Assembly (NCBI GenBank): GCA_033439765.1
Contig: JAULSN010000008.1
Location: 1,488,001 to 1,552,000 of the forward strand
Origin: Lasiosphaeria ovina
Taxonomy: Eukaryota; Ascomycota; Sordariomycetes; Sordariales; Lasiosphaeriaceae
DNA length: 64,000 bases
Direction of reading: 5' to 3'
Below, piece by piece: positions 1 to 10,597 of this stretch (its first letter is position 1; each line of letters begins with the position of its first letter). A model generated the notes under the pieces. The model saw only the letters and a program-made list of their open reading frames with translations. It was not told the DNA's origin and searched no databases. Position numbers and translations under genes: made by a program.

Positions 1-1
1 G

Positions 2-856
2 AAGTTCTACACCCTGCTCCTCCGACGATGGTCCATCGCAATGCGTGCGTCCCAGGACAGCGTCGACCCTGTGCTACCGGATGGCTCAGCCGGGGACCTC
101 GTGAGCCACGTCAACAAGCTCGCCCTGACGCTGACGCAGACGGCGCCGGGGGCCGCCACGCAGCTGGCCATCCTCGACTTCTACGAATGCTTCGCGTCCG
201 TCTTCTCGACACCGCGGCTGCTGCGGTCTGTCGACCTCTGCATCCCACCGGCGCTCGTCGTGTACCCCATGGTGTTTGGCGACTCGCTAGTGGTGCTCTC
301 GCGGCTGTGCGGCATCCTGGCCGCGTACAAGCGCGCGTGGGAGTCCATCATGGCGCCGTCGTCGCCGGCGGCGCGCCAGCTGACGCGCCGCGAGCGCGAG
401 CAAGTCAACACGTTCAACGGCTTCCTGATGGACCTCTGCAACTGCCTCTGGCGCGGGCGCGCCTTCGCTACCGCGGACCTCAACGCCCAGGGCTGCGGCA
501 TCCCGCGCGCCCTCGAGCCCGCCCTCGACTCGTACGTGCGCGCCGTCGACTCGGAGTTGGCCCTCGGCGCCCTCTTCGGCCTGTCGTACTCGCCCGTGCT
601 GTGTCTACAGGCCATTTCGTACGTGCGCGGGCTCGAGGAGGCCGAGATCGAGGCCTCGCCCGACGGCCTGCGCTCCCGCCACGCCGGGCCCGTCACCCAG
701 GCCTCGTTGACCCGCCTGGCCAGCAGGGGCGGCGTGGCCCTGTCGTTTCCGGAATACAGGTCCGGCGTGCTCAAGTACCTCGAGTCGAACGGGTTCCCGG
801 GCGTCCCGGAGCTGATGTACAACACGATGAAGAATCTCATGAAAGAGCGAAAATAA
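2..856 (+). CDS. mis6: Mis6/CENP-I kinetochore protein, C-terminal part (5' end outside window)
   Basis: Reading frame 2 is open from the first bases of the window (FYTLLLRRWSIAMR...) to a TAA at 854-856, so this is the 3' end of a longer gene. The visible 284 or so residues match my knowledge of the C-terminus of fungal CENP-I/Mis6: the FYTLLLRRW segment, an alpha-helical middle (ILDFYECFASVF, FNGFLMDLCNCLWRGRAF), and the closing block GGVALSFPEYRSGVLKYLES followed by MYNTMKNLM. Family knowledge: Mis6/CENP-I is an inner-kinetochore (CCAN/Ctf3) subunit needed for CENP-A loading at centromeres. No intron is seen in this part. The ATG at 41 is internal, because the frame stays open upstream of it. 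The gene is followed by Caf16, read convergently. Another helical nuclear protein is possible but unlikely. Confidence 0.85.
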   Translation, partial: KFYTLLLRRWSIAMRASQDSVDPVLPDGSAGDLVSHVNKLALTLTQTAPGAATQLAILDFYECFASVFSTPRLLRSVDLCIPPALVVYPMVFGDSLVVLSRLCGILAAYKRAWESIMAPSSPAARQLTRREREQVNTFNGFLMDLCNCLWRGRAFATADLNAQGCGIPRALEPALDSYVRAVDSELALGALFGLSYSPVLCLQAISYVRGLEEAEIEASPDGLRSRHAGPVTQASLTRLASRGGVALSFPEYRSGVLKYLESNGFPGVPELMYNTMKNLMKERK

Positions 857-1214
857 GCCGGCATGTAACGCGTGGCAGTTTAGCAGGATTACAACCCTTT
901 TTTGTGTCTAATTTACTTTCTCCGAGGCCAAGAATGCAGGTGCAGAGCTGTTCTGTTTGTTTATTGGACTGGTAATTGCCTACCTACCTGTTTTATGCCA
1001 AGAGCAAACGCCATGTTAAATGCGTTGGGTATCATGTTAAAAAGAAAAAAGAAAATGAAATGAGAATGTGATGATGAAATCCCCATGAAATGTTGAAAAC
1101 CCGACACTCCTGATCCCTTCTTTTTCAGCCGCAACCCAAAACAATGTCCGCCCTGCTATCCCCCTTTCCTTGGTCTGCGTCTCATGTTCCCTTTCGAGCA
1201 TGAACATCTGGCCA
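857..1214. other. Intergenic, convergent 3' ends
   Basis: This 358-bp gap separates the stops of mis6 (+) and CAF16 (-). It is AT-richer than its neighbours and has A-runs near 1040 suited to 3' processing. No gene is seen. Confidence 0.6.
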
Positions 1215-2114
1215 CTACGACGACGGCGCCTTCGGTTCGAAACCGTAGCCGCCAATGCCGCCAGTCGTGTAGCTGCGGCCCTCGGGACCGCGGCGGTTCT
1301 GGCTCCGGGGCCCGCGGACCTTGAGGTCGTCGCGCAGCCAGCGCAGGACCAGCTGGCCGAGGCGGCTGTTCCCGGGAGCTAGCAGCACGTCGTCGCCGGG
1401 CTGGGGCGGCGCGGCGGCGGTCTCTTCCTCGGCGGCGCGAAGCAGCTCGTCGGCAGGGCCCCAGCCTCTGACAGTCCCCATGTGCATGTGCACGAGGTGC
1501 GTGGGCCAGCCGGCTAGGTTGTCGAGGATGTGGGTAGCATAAACGACGGTGCAGCCGCGCAGCTCCGTCTCGCGGTACAAAAAGGCCAGGAACTGCGAGC
1601 GGCTCCACACGTCGAGGTCGACGGTGATCTCGTCGAGCAGCAGCACGGTCCACGGGCGGATCAGGCCCATGGCCAGCTGGACGCGGCGGCGCTCGCCGTC
1701 GCTGACGGCGTGCATGCGCCAGGCCGTGTCGATGTCGAGGACCGCCACCAGCTCGTCGCGCCGCGCCGGGTAGTAGTCGCCGCCGACGGAGCGCAGCAGC
1801 TCGTCGACGCCAATGTCGGTGCGCACGATGGCGTTGAGCACCCACTCGAGCCCCAGGTACGTGACGCCCTCGAGCCCGTCCTTGAAGGGGTCGACGCCGC
1901 CGACGCGGATCGCCCCCGCCGGTGCCAGCCGCTTGCCGGCCAGCAGCCGCAGCAGCGTCGTCTTGCCGGCGCCGTTGGCCCCGATCAGCAGCGTGCGCGA
2001 CCGCGGCGGCAGGTCCAGCGTGATGTCCGACACGCCCGTCGACCGGTCGGGGAACTGGTACGTCAGCCCAAATGTCTGCACCGACGGGCCCCCGGGCGGT
2101 ACTGGAGCGGCCAT
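1215..2114 (-). CDS. CAF16: Caf16-type ABC ATPase (CCR4-NOT associated)
   Basis: A single-exon, 299-residue protein made of one soluble ABC ATPase domain with no membrane segments. Visible motifs are Walker A GANGAGKT (about 45-52), an ABC signature SDGERRRVQL (about 138-147), Walker B VLLLDE (about 157-162) and the H-loop histidine in VVYATH (about 195). The Q-loop region reads YLGLEWVLN without a glutamine. The block QTFGLTYQFPD near the N-terminus and the length match Caf16 of yeasts and filamentous fungi. Family knowledge: Caf16 is a cytoplasmic/nuclear ATPase that binds the CCR4-NOT transcription and deadenylation complex. The C-terminal tail (GPEGRSYTTGGIGGYGF) is Gly/Arg-rich. The start is the first ATG of the frame, just ahead of a Pro-rich leader. 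It converges on mis6. Confidence 0.9.
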   Translation of the reverse strand: MAAPVPPGGPSVQTFGLTYQFPDRSTGVSDITLDLPPRSRTLLIGANGAGKTTLLRLLAGKRLAPAGAIRVGGVDPFKDGLEGVTYLGLEWVLNAIVRTDIGVDELLRSVGGDYYPARRDELVAVLDIDTAWRMHAVSDGERRRVQLAMGLIRPWTVLLLDEITVDLDVWSRSQFLAFLYRETELRGCTVVYATHILDNLAGWPTHLVHMHMGTVRGWGPADELLRAAEEETAAAPPQPGDDVLLAPGNSRLGQLVLRWLRDDLKVRGPRSQNRRGPEGRSYTTGGIGGYGFEPKAPSS

Positions 2115-3246
2115 GGTGTTTTGCGTGGTGATTGACTACGTAGGCACGTTGGTGGCAAGAGCAGACAGAGCTCTATCCCTTTCCGAGAAATGAAAGCCAG
2201 AAGAGAAAGAAGAGAAAAGAAGAATGGCAAATGAAGAAACTGAAGTGACGTTACTCTACACAGTGTCAAGTCCTGTCCCGTCTGGGTAAGAATGATGAAT
2301 ATCTTACGGAGTGAGCTGAACAATGCACAATAGGGAGTTTGGCAAAAGATAGAAAATAATGGCGTCAACACGGAATTGACGCTCGGCGAGATGGAGAGGG
2401 GTGGTGGGATGACTCTTCCGCATCAAGCCGTACATACTCAACGTGCGGCTTGTCGTTCTGGCACCGTACCGTTATGGAGCCGGGAGAGCGCACCTTCTGG
2501 ATAGAGACAAGTCAGGGTTATTACTTAGAAGAGAGGCTACGAGCTCCTTCCTTTATTGAGCTGGCGCAACGTGATCCACACTTCAAATTACTTCCATCCG
2601 ATCGGCCTTGTGCTCCTCAAAGCCACAGCCCAACAAGAAGCCGAATTTTCGAAGACTCTCTCAACTCATAATGGAATCAACTCAACGGGATCAACTCACA
2701 ACGTGATCAACTCCAAACACTCCACAATAGATCTTAAAGACAGTCACGAGGCACAATATCAGAAAGTAAAACGGGAAACAATGCCAATGAATTACCAGCG
2801 TCATTAAATCCCAGCACCCAGGAAGGTACAGTACGAAGAAGTCCCGTTAACTTCGACAGGTAAAACCCAAACAACGAAACGCCCCTCCATGCAAGAGAGC
2901 TGCCCCTCTCAAGAACCCCCCAAAGAATTTCCCAGACCAATTATCCCCATCCATACCGTATACCGAGAATGAACCGAAAATAAACGACAAAATGCAAATA
3001 AACGTACTCCATCCAGGCCATCGCCATTTTTTACTTCTTCCTCCTCCCTGGGTTCGCAGACATCGAAACATTCGCTCTTCATAGAATCGCCACCAGTCGG
3101 GCTTCAAATGCCCAGACATGAAACCAAACACCACGCAGGCCAATATTACAGGCAACATGACAAGCCAATATCCCAGGCCAAACTCGTCCATATATAACAC
3201 CTCCCCCAGCCGACGGTCAGTCAGCGGACAGAGAGATAGATATAAT
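2115..3246. other. Intergenic region between CAF16 and cyk3
   Basis: About 1.1 kb holding the 5' side of CAF16 and the 3' side of cyk3 (both on the minus strand). Between 2650 and 2720 the sequence repeats the theme AACTCAACGG/AACTCACAACG. Apart from a weak membrane-type ORF at 2847-3191, listed separately, no gene is seen. Confidence 0.5.
2847..3191 (-). CDS. Possible small membrane protein or cyk3 3' UTR ORF
   Basis: A 114-residue reading frame on the cyk3 strand, starting 56 bases downstream of the cyk3 stop. It begins MDEFGLGYWLVMLPVILACV, a strong hydrophobic segment, and has a second one (STFICILSFIFGSFSVYG). I recognise no family. It may simply be a chance ORF in the cyk3 3' UTR. The hydrophobic pattern with flanking charged residues (SGHLKPDWWRFYEERMF) is the only reason to list it. 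Confidence 0.2.
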   Translation of the reverse strand: MDEFGLGYWLVMLPVILACVVFGFMSGHLKPDWWRFYEERMFRCLRTQGGGRSKKWRWPGWSTFICILSFIFGSFSVYGMDGDNWSGKFFGGFLRGAALLHGGAFRCLGFTCRS

Positions 3247-6200
3247 TTAGCCCTCGCAGACCCACTCAGCAAACACGCACCACCGCGCCGTGCGGTCCGC
3301 TAGCACTAGGCCCCGCCAGACGCCGCGTTCTGAGCACTTGATGATGGTTTCCCAGGTGCCGCCGTCGCCGCCGGCTTCGTCGTCGCCAGCGCCCGCGCGT
3401 CCAGCCGCAATAGAAGCACCTGCACCCACGCCGACGCCAATGCCGCGGCGCTCCTCCTTGCGCATGAGGCGGAGGATCTTGCCTCCGGGGGTCTGGATGG
3501 CGAGCTTGGCCGGTTTCTTGGCCGGGCCGCTGCCCGAGCTCGCGGTGCTAGGATTGGACCCGGCCGCGCTCGAGCTGGTCATGCTCATGGCGCTTGTCGG
3601 GCGCACAAACGGTATGGGGCTCGTAGCTCCCCCGTTGGACGACGGAGCCATGACGGCACCGCTGATGGCCGCGCCACCGAGCGAGCTAGGATGCTGGCGG
3701 ATGGCAAAGACGAAGGTGTTGTTGAGCGCGAGGCGCTGACACTGGGGTTGGACGACGTAGATGTCGTGGCGCTGGGCGTGCGGCGTCGGATGGCGCGTGA
3801 CAAACTCATACGGCGGATTCTCGCCCGTGTGGATGATGGGCAGCGCAAAGGCCAGCGGGTGTGGTATGTCCTTGATGCTGTGCATCAGCCCGCGCTTTCC
3901 GGCATACACCTTCAGCGTGCCCGTGCCCTCGTCGCCTGGAAGCAATGCCTTGACAGTGTAGCGCTTGACGCCGCCGAACCACTCGGCTTGCGCGAGGGCG
4001 CGCTTCTTCACCACATCGCCCGACTCGAAAAAGTCGCCGTCAGAGTCTCGCGAGTACGCCCGCACCTCTACCTCGGCGGCCACTTCAATGTCGGCGGGGA
4101 CGTTGAACTTGACATGGACCATCTCGAGGTCCTCGATTCGCGTCAGCGACGTGTTGTAGTCGACAATCTCGAGACCGGATTTGAAATACGGCGGACAGGT
4201 GCAGGGTAGGTTGAGGAGGACCTCGTGGGCCACTGGCGGGCAGACGTGCTGTTGCGAATGGTGTTCGGGGATGTGCGTCCAGCAGATCTCGGTAGGCCGC
4301 ACGAGGAACCACCACGGATCCGCCGTCGAACTGCTGAAACCAGAGTATAACCCCCGCCGCGGGTTGGACGGAGAGGCAAGACAACAGTCCATAATCCGCC
4401 ATTCATTATCGACGAGCACGGCATTCCACCAGTGGTTCGGCCGCGGCACGGCGTTGGCATCCGGTATCTCGCCCGGCGCCTTCAGATAGCCTCGGACCAC
4501 CTCGCAGGGAAGCCCAACCGCAGCACACATCTCCAGCACAACCACAGCATACTCCTCGGCGCATCCGCGTTTGGATTGGATGACGCGCCGTGTATCAATT
4601 TCGCCTTCAAAGTCCTCTTCCCAGCATATCTTCTCCGCAACCCAGGTGAAGATGGCCCGCAGGCGTTGGATGTCGCTCCGATACGGGCGGCAGACGTAAT
4701 TCGTAGCGAGCGTCACTGTTGTTGTCCCTGGGGGGAGGCCGGCGACGAAGCGCGAGTTCTTGTCTACCTGGCTGAGGTTGATGGCGACATAGTTGATTGG
4801 CTCTTGCACCGGCATTCCGTCGGCTCCCTCGTCCCCGTCGATGCTGTTGTACAGCTCGTCGACAGGATCCAGCGCAGGGTAATCCAGCATCTGACACCGC
4901 TCCCTTCTCTCGACGCGCTCGTTGCGGCTGAGAGAGTTGGACCGGTTAACGTCTCGCCGGACCTGGACCCAGTCGACGCCGTTACCAAGGCCCATCTCCC
5001 GGGCGGCATCTCTCTGGCCCCTCCCCAAGCTGAGGTCAAGCGACGAGCCGTTGATGGCAGCCGCCATGCGAGTTACCGAGGAACCCTGCACAGAAGCAGT
5101 TCCCGCCGTGGCTATGCTACCTCTCGTGCTTGCGACGCCAGTCTTTGCCGACTCGAGGATGCGTTTTATGAAGTTTTGCTTTTTTGTCTTGGGCTGCACA
5201 AGACCTCCGATGCCGCCTATTATGTCGTCGTGAAAGCCCATTGTTGATTTGGGCCGCGCATCCCCCGAAGCGTGGCTACTGTGGTACGTGACCCCCGTAA
5301 ACGGCGTCTCTGGGCGGTCCTGATCCGGATCCCGCGTTCCGAGCGCGCTCTGAGCTCGGCTTTGGTTTTTCCTGGCCAAGCTGCCTGCGCTGGTGGCACT
5401 GATTCCTCCAGCCGATACGCCGCTCATCAGACTTCGGTTCGTGCTCTGGGTCGCTCCCGAGGTTGTGCTTTGAAGTCCCAAAGATGCACTCGTCGAGTTG
5501 GTTTTTGTGGTGAAGGTCCTATTGAGAACCTGGCGGCCGACTTCGTAAGCCGACTTTTTATGCCGTAATTTTTGTTCCGGTGGTGCGCGCACCTCCATCG
5601 AAGACTTTGGCCGCTCAAACACGTTGTTCTTCGGTGGTGGAGGAGGTGCCTCTTCTGTCTCGGCCAAGCCGGAATTGTGTTGATGCATTGTCCTGAGTCT
5701 CGACTCCATCCGCTCGACGTAGTTGCTCAGCTGCGGAAGTTTGGGCTCTTCTTGGAACGAGCTGTGGTATGACGGGTCCTGAGAGGATCCGCCACTTCCG
5801 CTGTACGTTTCATAGCCCTCATCGACTTGCTGCGCGATTCCCGTAGCGGTCTGTGGCCTACGAGGGTCTCGCTTCCGTTTTGGCTGATCACGCAGCATGT
5901 CAAAAGACTCTGGCGACCAAGGATCAAAAACCGGCTCTGGCGACTCTGTCTCGCGCGGGACACCCAGTGCATCCAACTGCTCCATGACGTGGTCCATAGC
6001 CTCTCTCAACGGAGAAGGTGTCATTTCCTCTATTCTAGGCGACGGCGGACACGGTGAAGGCACGCGCGGCGTATGATAGCCTGCAGACCGGTGGTCATAA
6101 GACGCGTTGGAGTTATGTCTCGCCATGTTGTCGGGCCGCCGATGGTCGAACGACGCGTTGGACTGGTGTCTTGGAGCACTGTCTGCCAGGCGAGAGCCAT

Positions 6201-7328
6201 AGGATGCGTTGGAGTTATGCCTCGCCATGTTATCTGCGGGTTGGTAGCCGTAGGAGGCATTAGAGTGTTGCCTTGCCAGGTCTACATGGTAGTCATACGA
6301 GGCATTAGAGTTGTGCCTCGGTGGGTTACGGTGAAACTGCTGATCCTGAGATGCGTTGGACCCGTATCTCGACAACGACACCGTGTGACGATGTGGTGGC
6401 GGCGGTGGAGGGGGTGGGGAGTCGCCCCCCTCCAGGCTTTGCCGATCCGGTGGCGGCTGGGCGGAGGGAGGCCGGTATGGCCGGTATGAAGGCGTCGGAG
6501 ACGGCGCTCGGGATTCATGGCTGGGGCCAGGCCTGAATGATGGTGCGGGAGAGGGTGCGCGGGATATGTGCTGAGGAGGCACATATGACGGCGCAGGGGA
6601 TGCGGCTCGGGAGATGTGGCTATGACCGCTGTGGCTAGGAAAATATGAAGGCGTAAAGGATGGCGCGGGGGATGGCGCTCTTGAGCCGTAGTTATAGTTG
6701 AGAGGCGGCACGGGAGAGGGATCGCGGTCCCGGGGCGCTGGAGCGGGGACCTTGCTCAGCGAGGTATCCGACGTCTCGCGCAAGCGAATGGGCTCCTTCT
6801 GGAAGGTTTCTGGGATTTTGGCCGTGGTGTAGTGCGGCGCCTTTGAATAAGCCTCGAAGGGCTTGCGGAACGTCTTTGACTTCCGGGGCGTGTCTTTGGG
6901 GCTGGGCGTGCTGCTGCCGGGTAGGGGACTGGTCGATCTGCTCGTGGGTCGGAACGAATCTGGCAGAACCTCGACGAAGTTTGAGGGAAACAATCCGATG
7001 GCCCTCCTGTCTCGCCACAGTCTCCCCATCCACCACGACCCATCGCCCGCATTGAGACACTCGATCAGGTCGCCCTCGATGAAGCCGAGATCTCGTTTGG
7101 ACTGCAATTGGAGATAAAAATTAGCAAACAGCTGTGCGAACGGACAGACATCTCGGGCGGCCACGGCCATGCGCAGACGCATCTCGGACGCAGACGGACG
7201 CAGACATTGACGCAGACTCGGCAAGAATGACGACGACAATGGAAACAACGTACCTCTCCACCCCACGAATAAACAGCCCTGACCCAGCAGGGAAACCGCG
7301 TCGGCAGCGGCGGTGCAGCCAAAACCAT
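3247..7328 (-). CDS. cyk3: Cyk3-like SH3/transglutaminase-like cytokinesis protein
   Basis: Two exons, 7254-7328 and 3247-7101, joined over a 152-bp GT..AG intron (7102-7253), give about 1309 residues. The intron splits the SH3 domain: exon 1 ends RAVYSWGGE and exon 2 resumes SKRDLGFIEGDLIECLN, running to GLFPSNFVEVL (about residues 12-67). A long disordered middle is rich in SRAPSPAPSF and RHNSNASYD repeats and polyproline. The transglutaminase-like domain (about 790-910) shows GCAEEYA, NHWWNAV and EWRIMDCC, the expected Cys-His-Asp triad positions. The C-terminus ends WCVFAEWVCEG. Family knowledge: Cyk3 acts at the bud neck or septum with Hof1/Inn1 to promote primary septum formation. The start MVLAAPPLPTRFPCW was chosen because it lies next to the SH3 domain. 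The frame is open further upstream to 7538, so a longer N-terminus cannot be excluded. Confidence 0.9.
6065..6355 (-). repeat. Tandem NSNASYD-coding repeat in cyk3
   Basis: At least seven imperfect repeats of about 45-57 bp inside the cyk3 coding region. Each encodes a variant of (M)ARHNSNASYDHR. The repeat stays in frame, so it lengthens the disordered linker without breaking the protein. Confidence 0.75.
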
Positions 7329-8433
7329 TGTGTGGTTTTTTGCGATAGAGTTCGCCTCTGTCGCGCGGCGAGGCCTGTGTTGACTGCGGATGCTGCTCTG
7401 CTGGTTGTGCTCCCTTCTTGAATGCTTCTTTCGGTGCTGGGGTCGGGTCGAGTCCAAGCTTGCACGACGACACAAGGGTTGGCCAAGGACAGCACAAGGG
7501 TTGCCAGGGGCAACGGGCTGCCCGCCCCACCTGCCCATTCAGGGCGGGCGAGGGGTCCCTGGCATGCCACCCGAACCCGTCGGCGGGCTCTGATTGGCCG
7601 CACCCATTGGTGGACAGCGCAGAGGCATGAGCGCAAATCGCCTGCAGAGCGCTTCGGTGGACAAATGGATGGATGTCTGGTGTAAGTCGGTCGCTATCTT
7701 AAGGCCTGCGCAGCATCGCGCGTCAGTCCTCGAGGATTGCTCTGCTCCAGTTTTCCTGCACATGCTAAACCTCCACGACATCGTCGATAATTGCCCAGAT
7801 TCGAGCAGAATATAGCTTCAATTGCCGTCAGCAGCGTGTGCGCAACGATTCGCGGACTTCGACTGCCCTGTCCACCTGCGACAGCCTAGCACGCACTCAA
7901 CCCGGACAAGTAAACAATGGCCCGTGCCCGCTCCTCCAACACCCAGACAACCAGAGCTCCGAGTTAGGCCAAACATACTAAGGCCATCCGTTCATCCTAC
8001 TCGCACTAGTCTACTACTACTTGCGTCAGGCCCATCGCCGTCAGTCGTCTGCTCTGCACCTGCACCTGCACCTGCAACTGCACCTGCATTCGCAATCCGT
8101 TCTCATCGTCCATCTCTATTCATCCATATCCACGACGCTTAAAACAACTGCCATTCCGCTCTGCGCTGTTGCGCCCGCGCGAGGCCCAATACCTTTTTAT
8201 TTAAGGTTCAGGCTCACTTCCCCACCTGCCTTACCTTCCCAGTCTGTCGGTCGTCTCGTGCTCTTTCCCTCAGTCGCGCATGCTTCGACGCCTCAACGCT
8301 GTCGCTAGTAGTGCCGCTTCTGTCGCCGCCGCCGTCGCCGTCGCCGTCGCCGTTCTGCGGGCAGATCGGGATTCCACCTACCGAATCCGCGCACTGCGTC
8401 GCTGCGCTCGACGCAACGAATCCTAATCCCACA
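7329..8433. other. Divergent intergenic region with CTGCAC repeats
   Basis: About 1.1 kb shared as upstream region by cyk3 (-) and the GCK-family kinase (+). It carries a (CTGCAC)n-like run at 8049-8092, C/T-rich tracts, and a GCCGCC/GTCGCC run at 8322-8355 that lies within a 48-codon upstream ORF. No other gene is seen. Confidence 0.6.
8280..8426 (+). CDS. Upstream ORF of the GCK-family kinase
   Basis: An ATG at 8280 opens a 48-codon frame (MLRRLNAVASSAASVAAA... to RRCARRNES) ending in TAA at 8424-8426, seven bases before the kinase ATG at 8434. Whether it is on the mRNA depends on the unknown transcription start. If it is, it could reduce translation of the kinase. The peptide is Ala/Val- and Arg-rich and could pass for a mitochondrial leader, but I see no conserved family. 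Confidence 0.35.
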   Translation: MLRRLNAVASSAASVAAAVAVAVAVLRADRDSTYRIRALRRCARRNES

Positions 8434-10597
8434 ATGGCCGACGAAGGGGTCGCGAGTCACTACCAAGTGCTGGAGGAACTCGGACGTAAGGCTTGCCCGC
8501 TTCGGCTTCCCACTAGAAACCACCCTCTCGTCTGACCTTGTCATCTCCTCTCCTTCAGGCGGCAGTTTCGGCGTCGTATATAAGGCCATCGAGAAGGCCA
8601 CGGGCGAGACAGTCGCGATTAAACATGTAAGCATTCTTCCTGCCCCTCGATCCGGCCGACAGTGGATGGCGGCTAACCGTGGGCGCAACCCGCCGGCCAG
8701 ATTGACCTCGAGTCAAGCGAAGACGACATCCAAGAAATCCAACAGGAGATCTCGGTGCTCAGCACATGCGCCAGCTCCTTTGTCACAAAATACAAGGCCA
8801 GCTTTCTGCGCGGTCACAAGCTATGGATCGTCATGGAGTATTTGGGCGGTGGCTCCTGTCTCGATCTCGTAAGCGCTGCCCTGCATTGCTTTCCCTGTTG
8901 ATGCCCTCGCTCTCGTAGCGGCCGGCGCTGACTCGCCGCAGTTAAAACCAGGAGTCTTCAACGAAGTGCATATTGCCATCATCTGCCGCGAGCTCTTGTT
9001 CGGTCTCGAATATCTCCACGCCGAGGGCAAGATTCACCGCGACATCAAGGCTGCTAATGTGCTGCTGTCCGAGTCTGGCAAGGTCAAGCTCGCGGATTTT
9101 GGAGTGGCCGCACAGTTGACGCACATGAAGTCGCAACGAAACACATTCGTGGGCACCCCCTTCTGGATGGCCCCCGAGGTGATCCAGCAAGCCGGCTACG
9201 ACTTCAAGGCCGACATTTGGTCGCTGGGTATCACCGCCATCGAGCTGGCGCTTGGCGAGCCTCCCCACGCCAACACACATCCCATGAAAGTCCTCTTCCA
9301 GATTCCAAAGAACCCGCCTCCAAGACTTGAGGGAAAGTTCAGCAAGGAGTTCAAGGATTTCGTTTCACAGTGTCTTGTAAAAGATGCCGACCACCGGCCG
9401 ACGGCGAGGGAGCTCCTCAAGCACCGCTTCGTGCGATCGGCGGGCAAGGTAGAGGCGCTGCAGGAGCTCATCCAGCGCAAGCAGATGGCCGATGCCAAGG
9501 CGGACCGGGTCAAACTTCCCGTCTTCTACCAGGAAACGCTGCACAATATCTCACCAAAGGATGACTCGGACGAGTGGGTGTTCGACACCGTCAAGTCGAC
9601 AGTTCCGAAACGGGGTACCGTACGGTCCCGAAAGCCGTCTCCGACCTTCTCGCTCGAAGATGGAATGCGCAAGTTGGATGTCAAAGACGGACCGCTCCAA
9701 CCTACGACGCCGGGAACTGTCAGAAGATCTACTGTTCGCCGCCAGCCGTCTGCTGCACACCATCAGCAGCAGGGCTCGGTGCGTCGCGTCTCCAACGGCT
9801 CCCCACGTGCGTCCATCGCACCCAAGCGCCCGCTCCAGCCAGACATGTCATTCGGGAATTCGGGGTCTACCATGCGTCTGTTCCGCCGCGTGCCTTCGGA
9901 TAGCTCTACCACAGGACAACTGGGCGCCGGCGCCACTCCAGCTGACCCCAAGTCAAACGAAAACCGCCCGCCTCCAGCTTTCCACACGACGCCGGTTGAG
10001 GCTACCAGCAAGGAAGCTTCTCTGGGCCGTCGACTCTACAACAGAGTTCTCGAGCCCTCGCTCGACGAGCTACATGCGCAGACAGCCGGCTCCGCTAAGA
10101 GGGAGGCGCTGGCCAAGCTGTGCGACGCATTCGCCATACTGGACTCGGTGGACCCGGAAGGGGCCTACCACCTTCTCCGCAATGTCGTCTCGGCTGTATC
10201 TCAGGACGGCAAGTTAAGCGCCGCCCTGTTGCAGTCGAGCAGCAGTAATTCAGCGCCATCCAAGACGCCGCTCGACGGCACACCGCAGGGGACTGTGGTG
10301 GTCAAGAGCCGCGCGGCGGCGGCGCCATTGAGCCCGACGAAGTTGATTATGAGTCACGACAATCCTCACTTGCTTAGCCATCGCCGCCGCGGTTCAGCGG
10401 CCCCCGACGTCTCGCTGGCACCCGCTAGGTCTCCTGAGAAGGAGAGAGACCGCGAGAAGATGGCCATGGAGGCGAAATACCCCGGCCGGCCGGCTGTTCC
10501 TGGAATGGAGCATTGCAAGGCCCTCTCGGACCTCCTCTACGCCCGATGGACTGACGGCCTGCGCCATCGCTGGGGCGGCGCCGTGGCGGGCGCGTGA
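8434..10597 (+). CDS. GCK-family STE20-like kinase (MST-1/SmKIN3 or Sid1 type)
   Basis: Four exons, 8434-8485, 8559-8626, 8701-8868 and 8942-10597, keep frame over three introns of 73-74 bp and give 647 residues. The kinase domain lies at the N-terminus: [11 protein letters not shown] glycine loop, VAIK lysine (about 39), the GCK-III hallmark [28 protein letters not shown] (D about 130), DFGVAAQL, and the activation segment [27 protein letters not shown] closes the domain. The C-terminal 330 residues are low-complexity Ser/Pro, except for a helical stretch around [20 protein letters not shown]. Family knowledge: fungal GCKs of this type work in the septation initiation network (Sid1) or with the STRIPAK complex (SmKIN3/MST-1). 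The sequence alone does not settle which. The start is the only ATG that precedes the first exon in frame. Intron 1 falls inside the glycine loop. Confidence 0.92.

Noticed and set aside
4432..5247. 271-codon plus-strand ORF opposite cyk3
   Set aside because: It is antisense to the conserved cyk3 coding region and arises from GC-rich codon use. No family pattern or splice signals.
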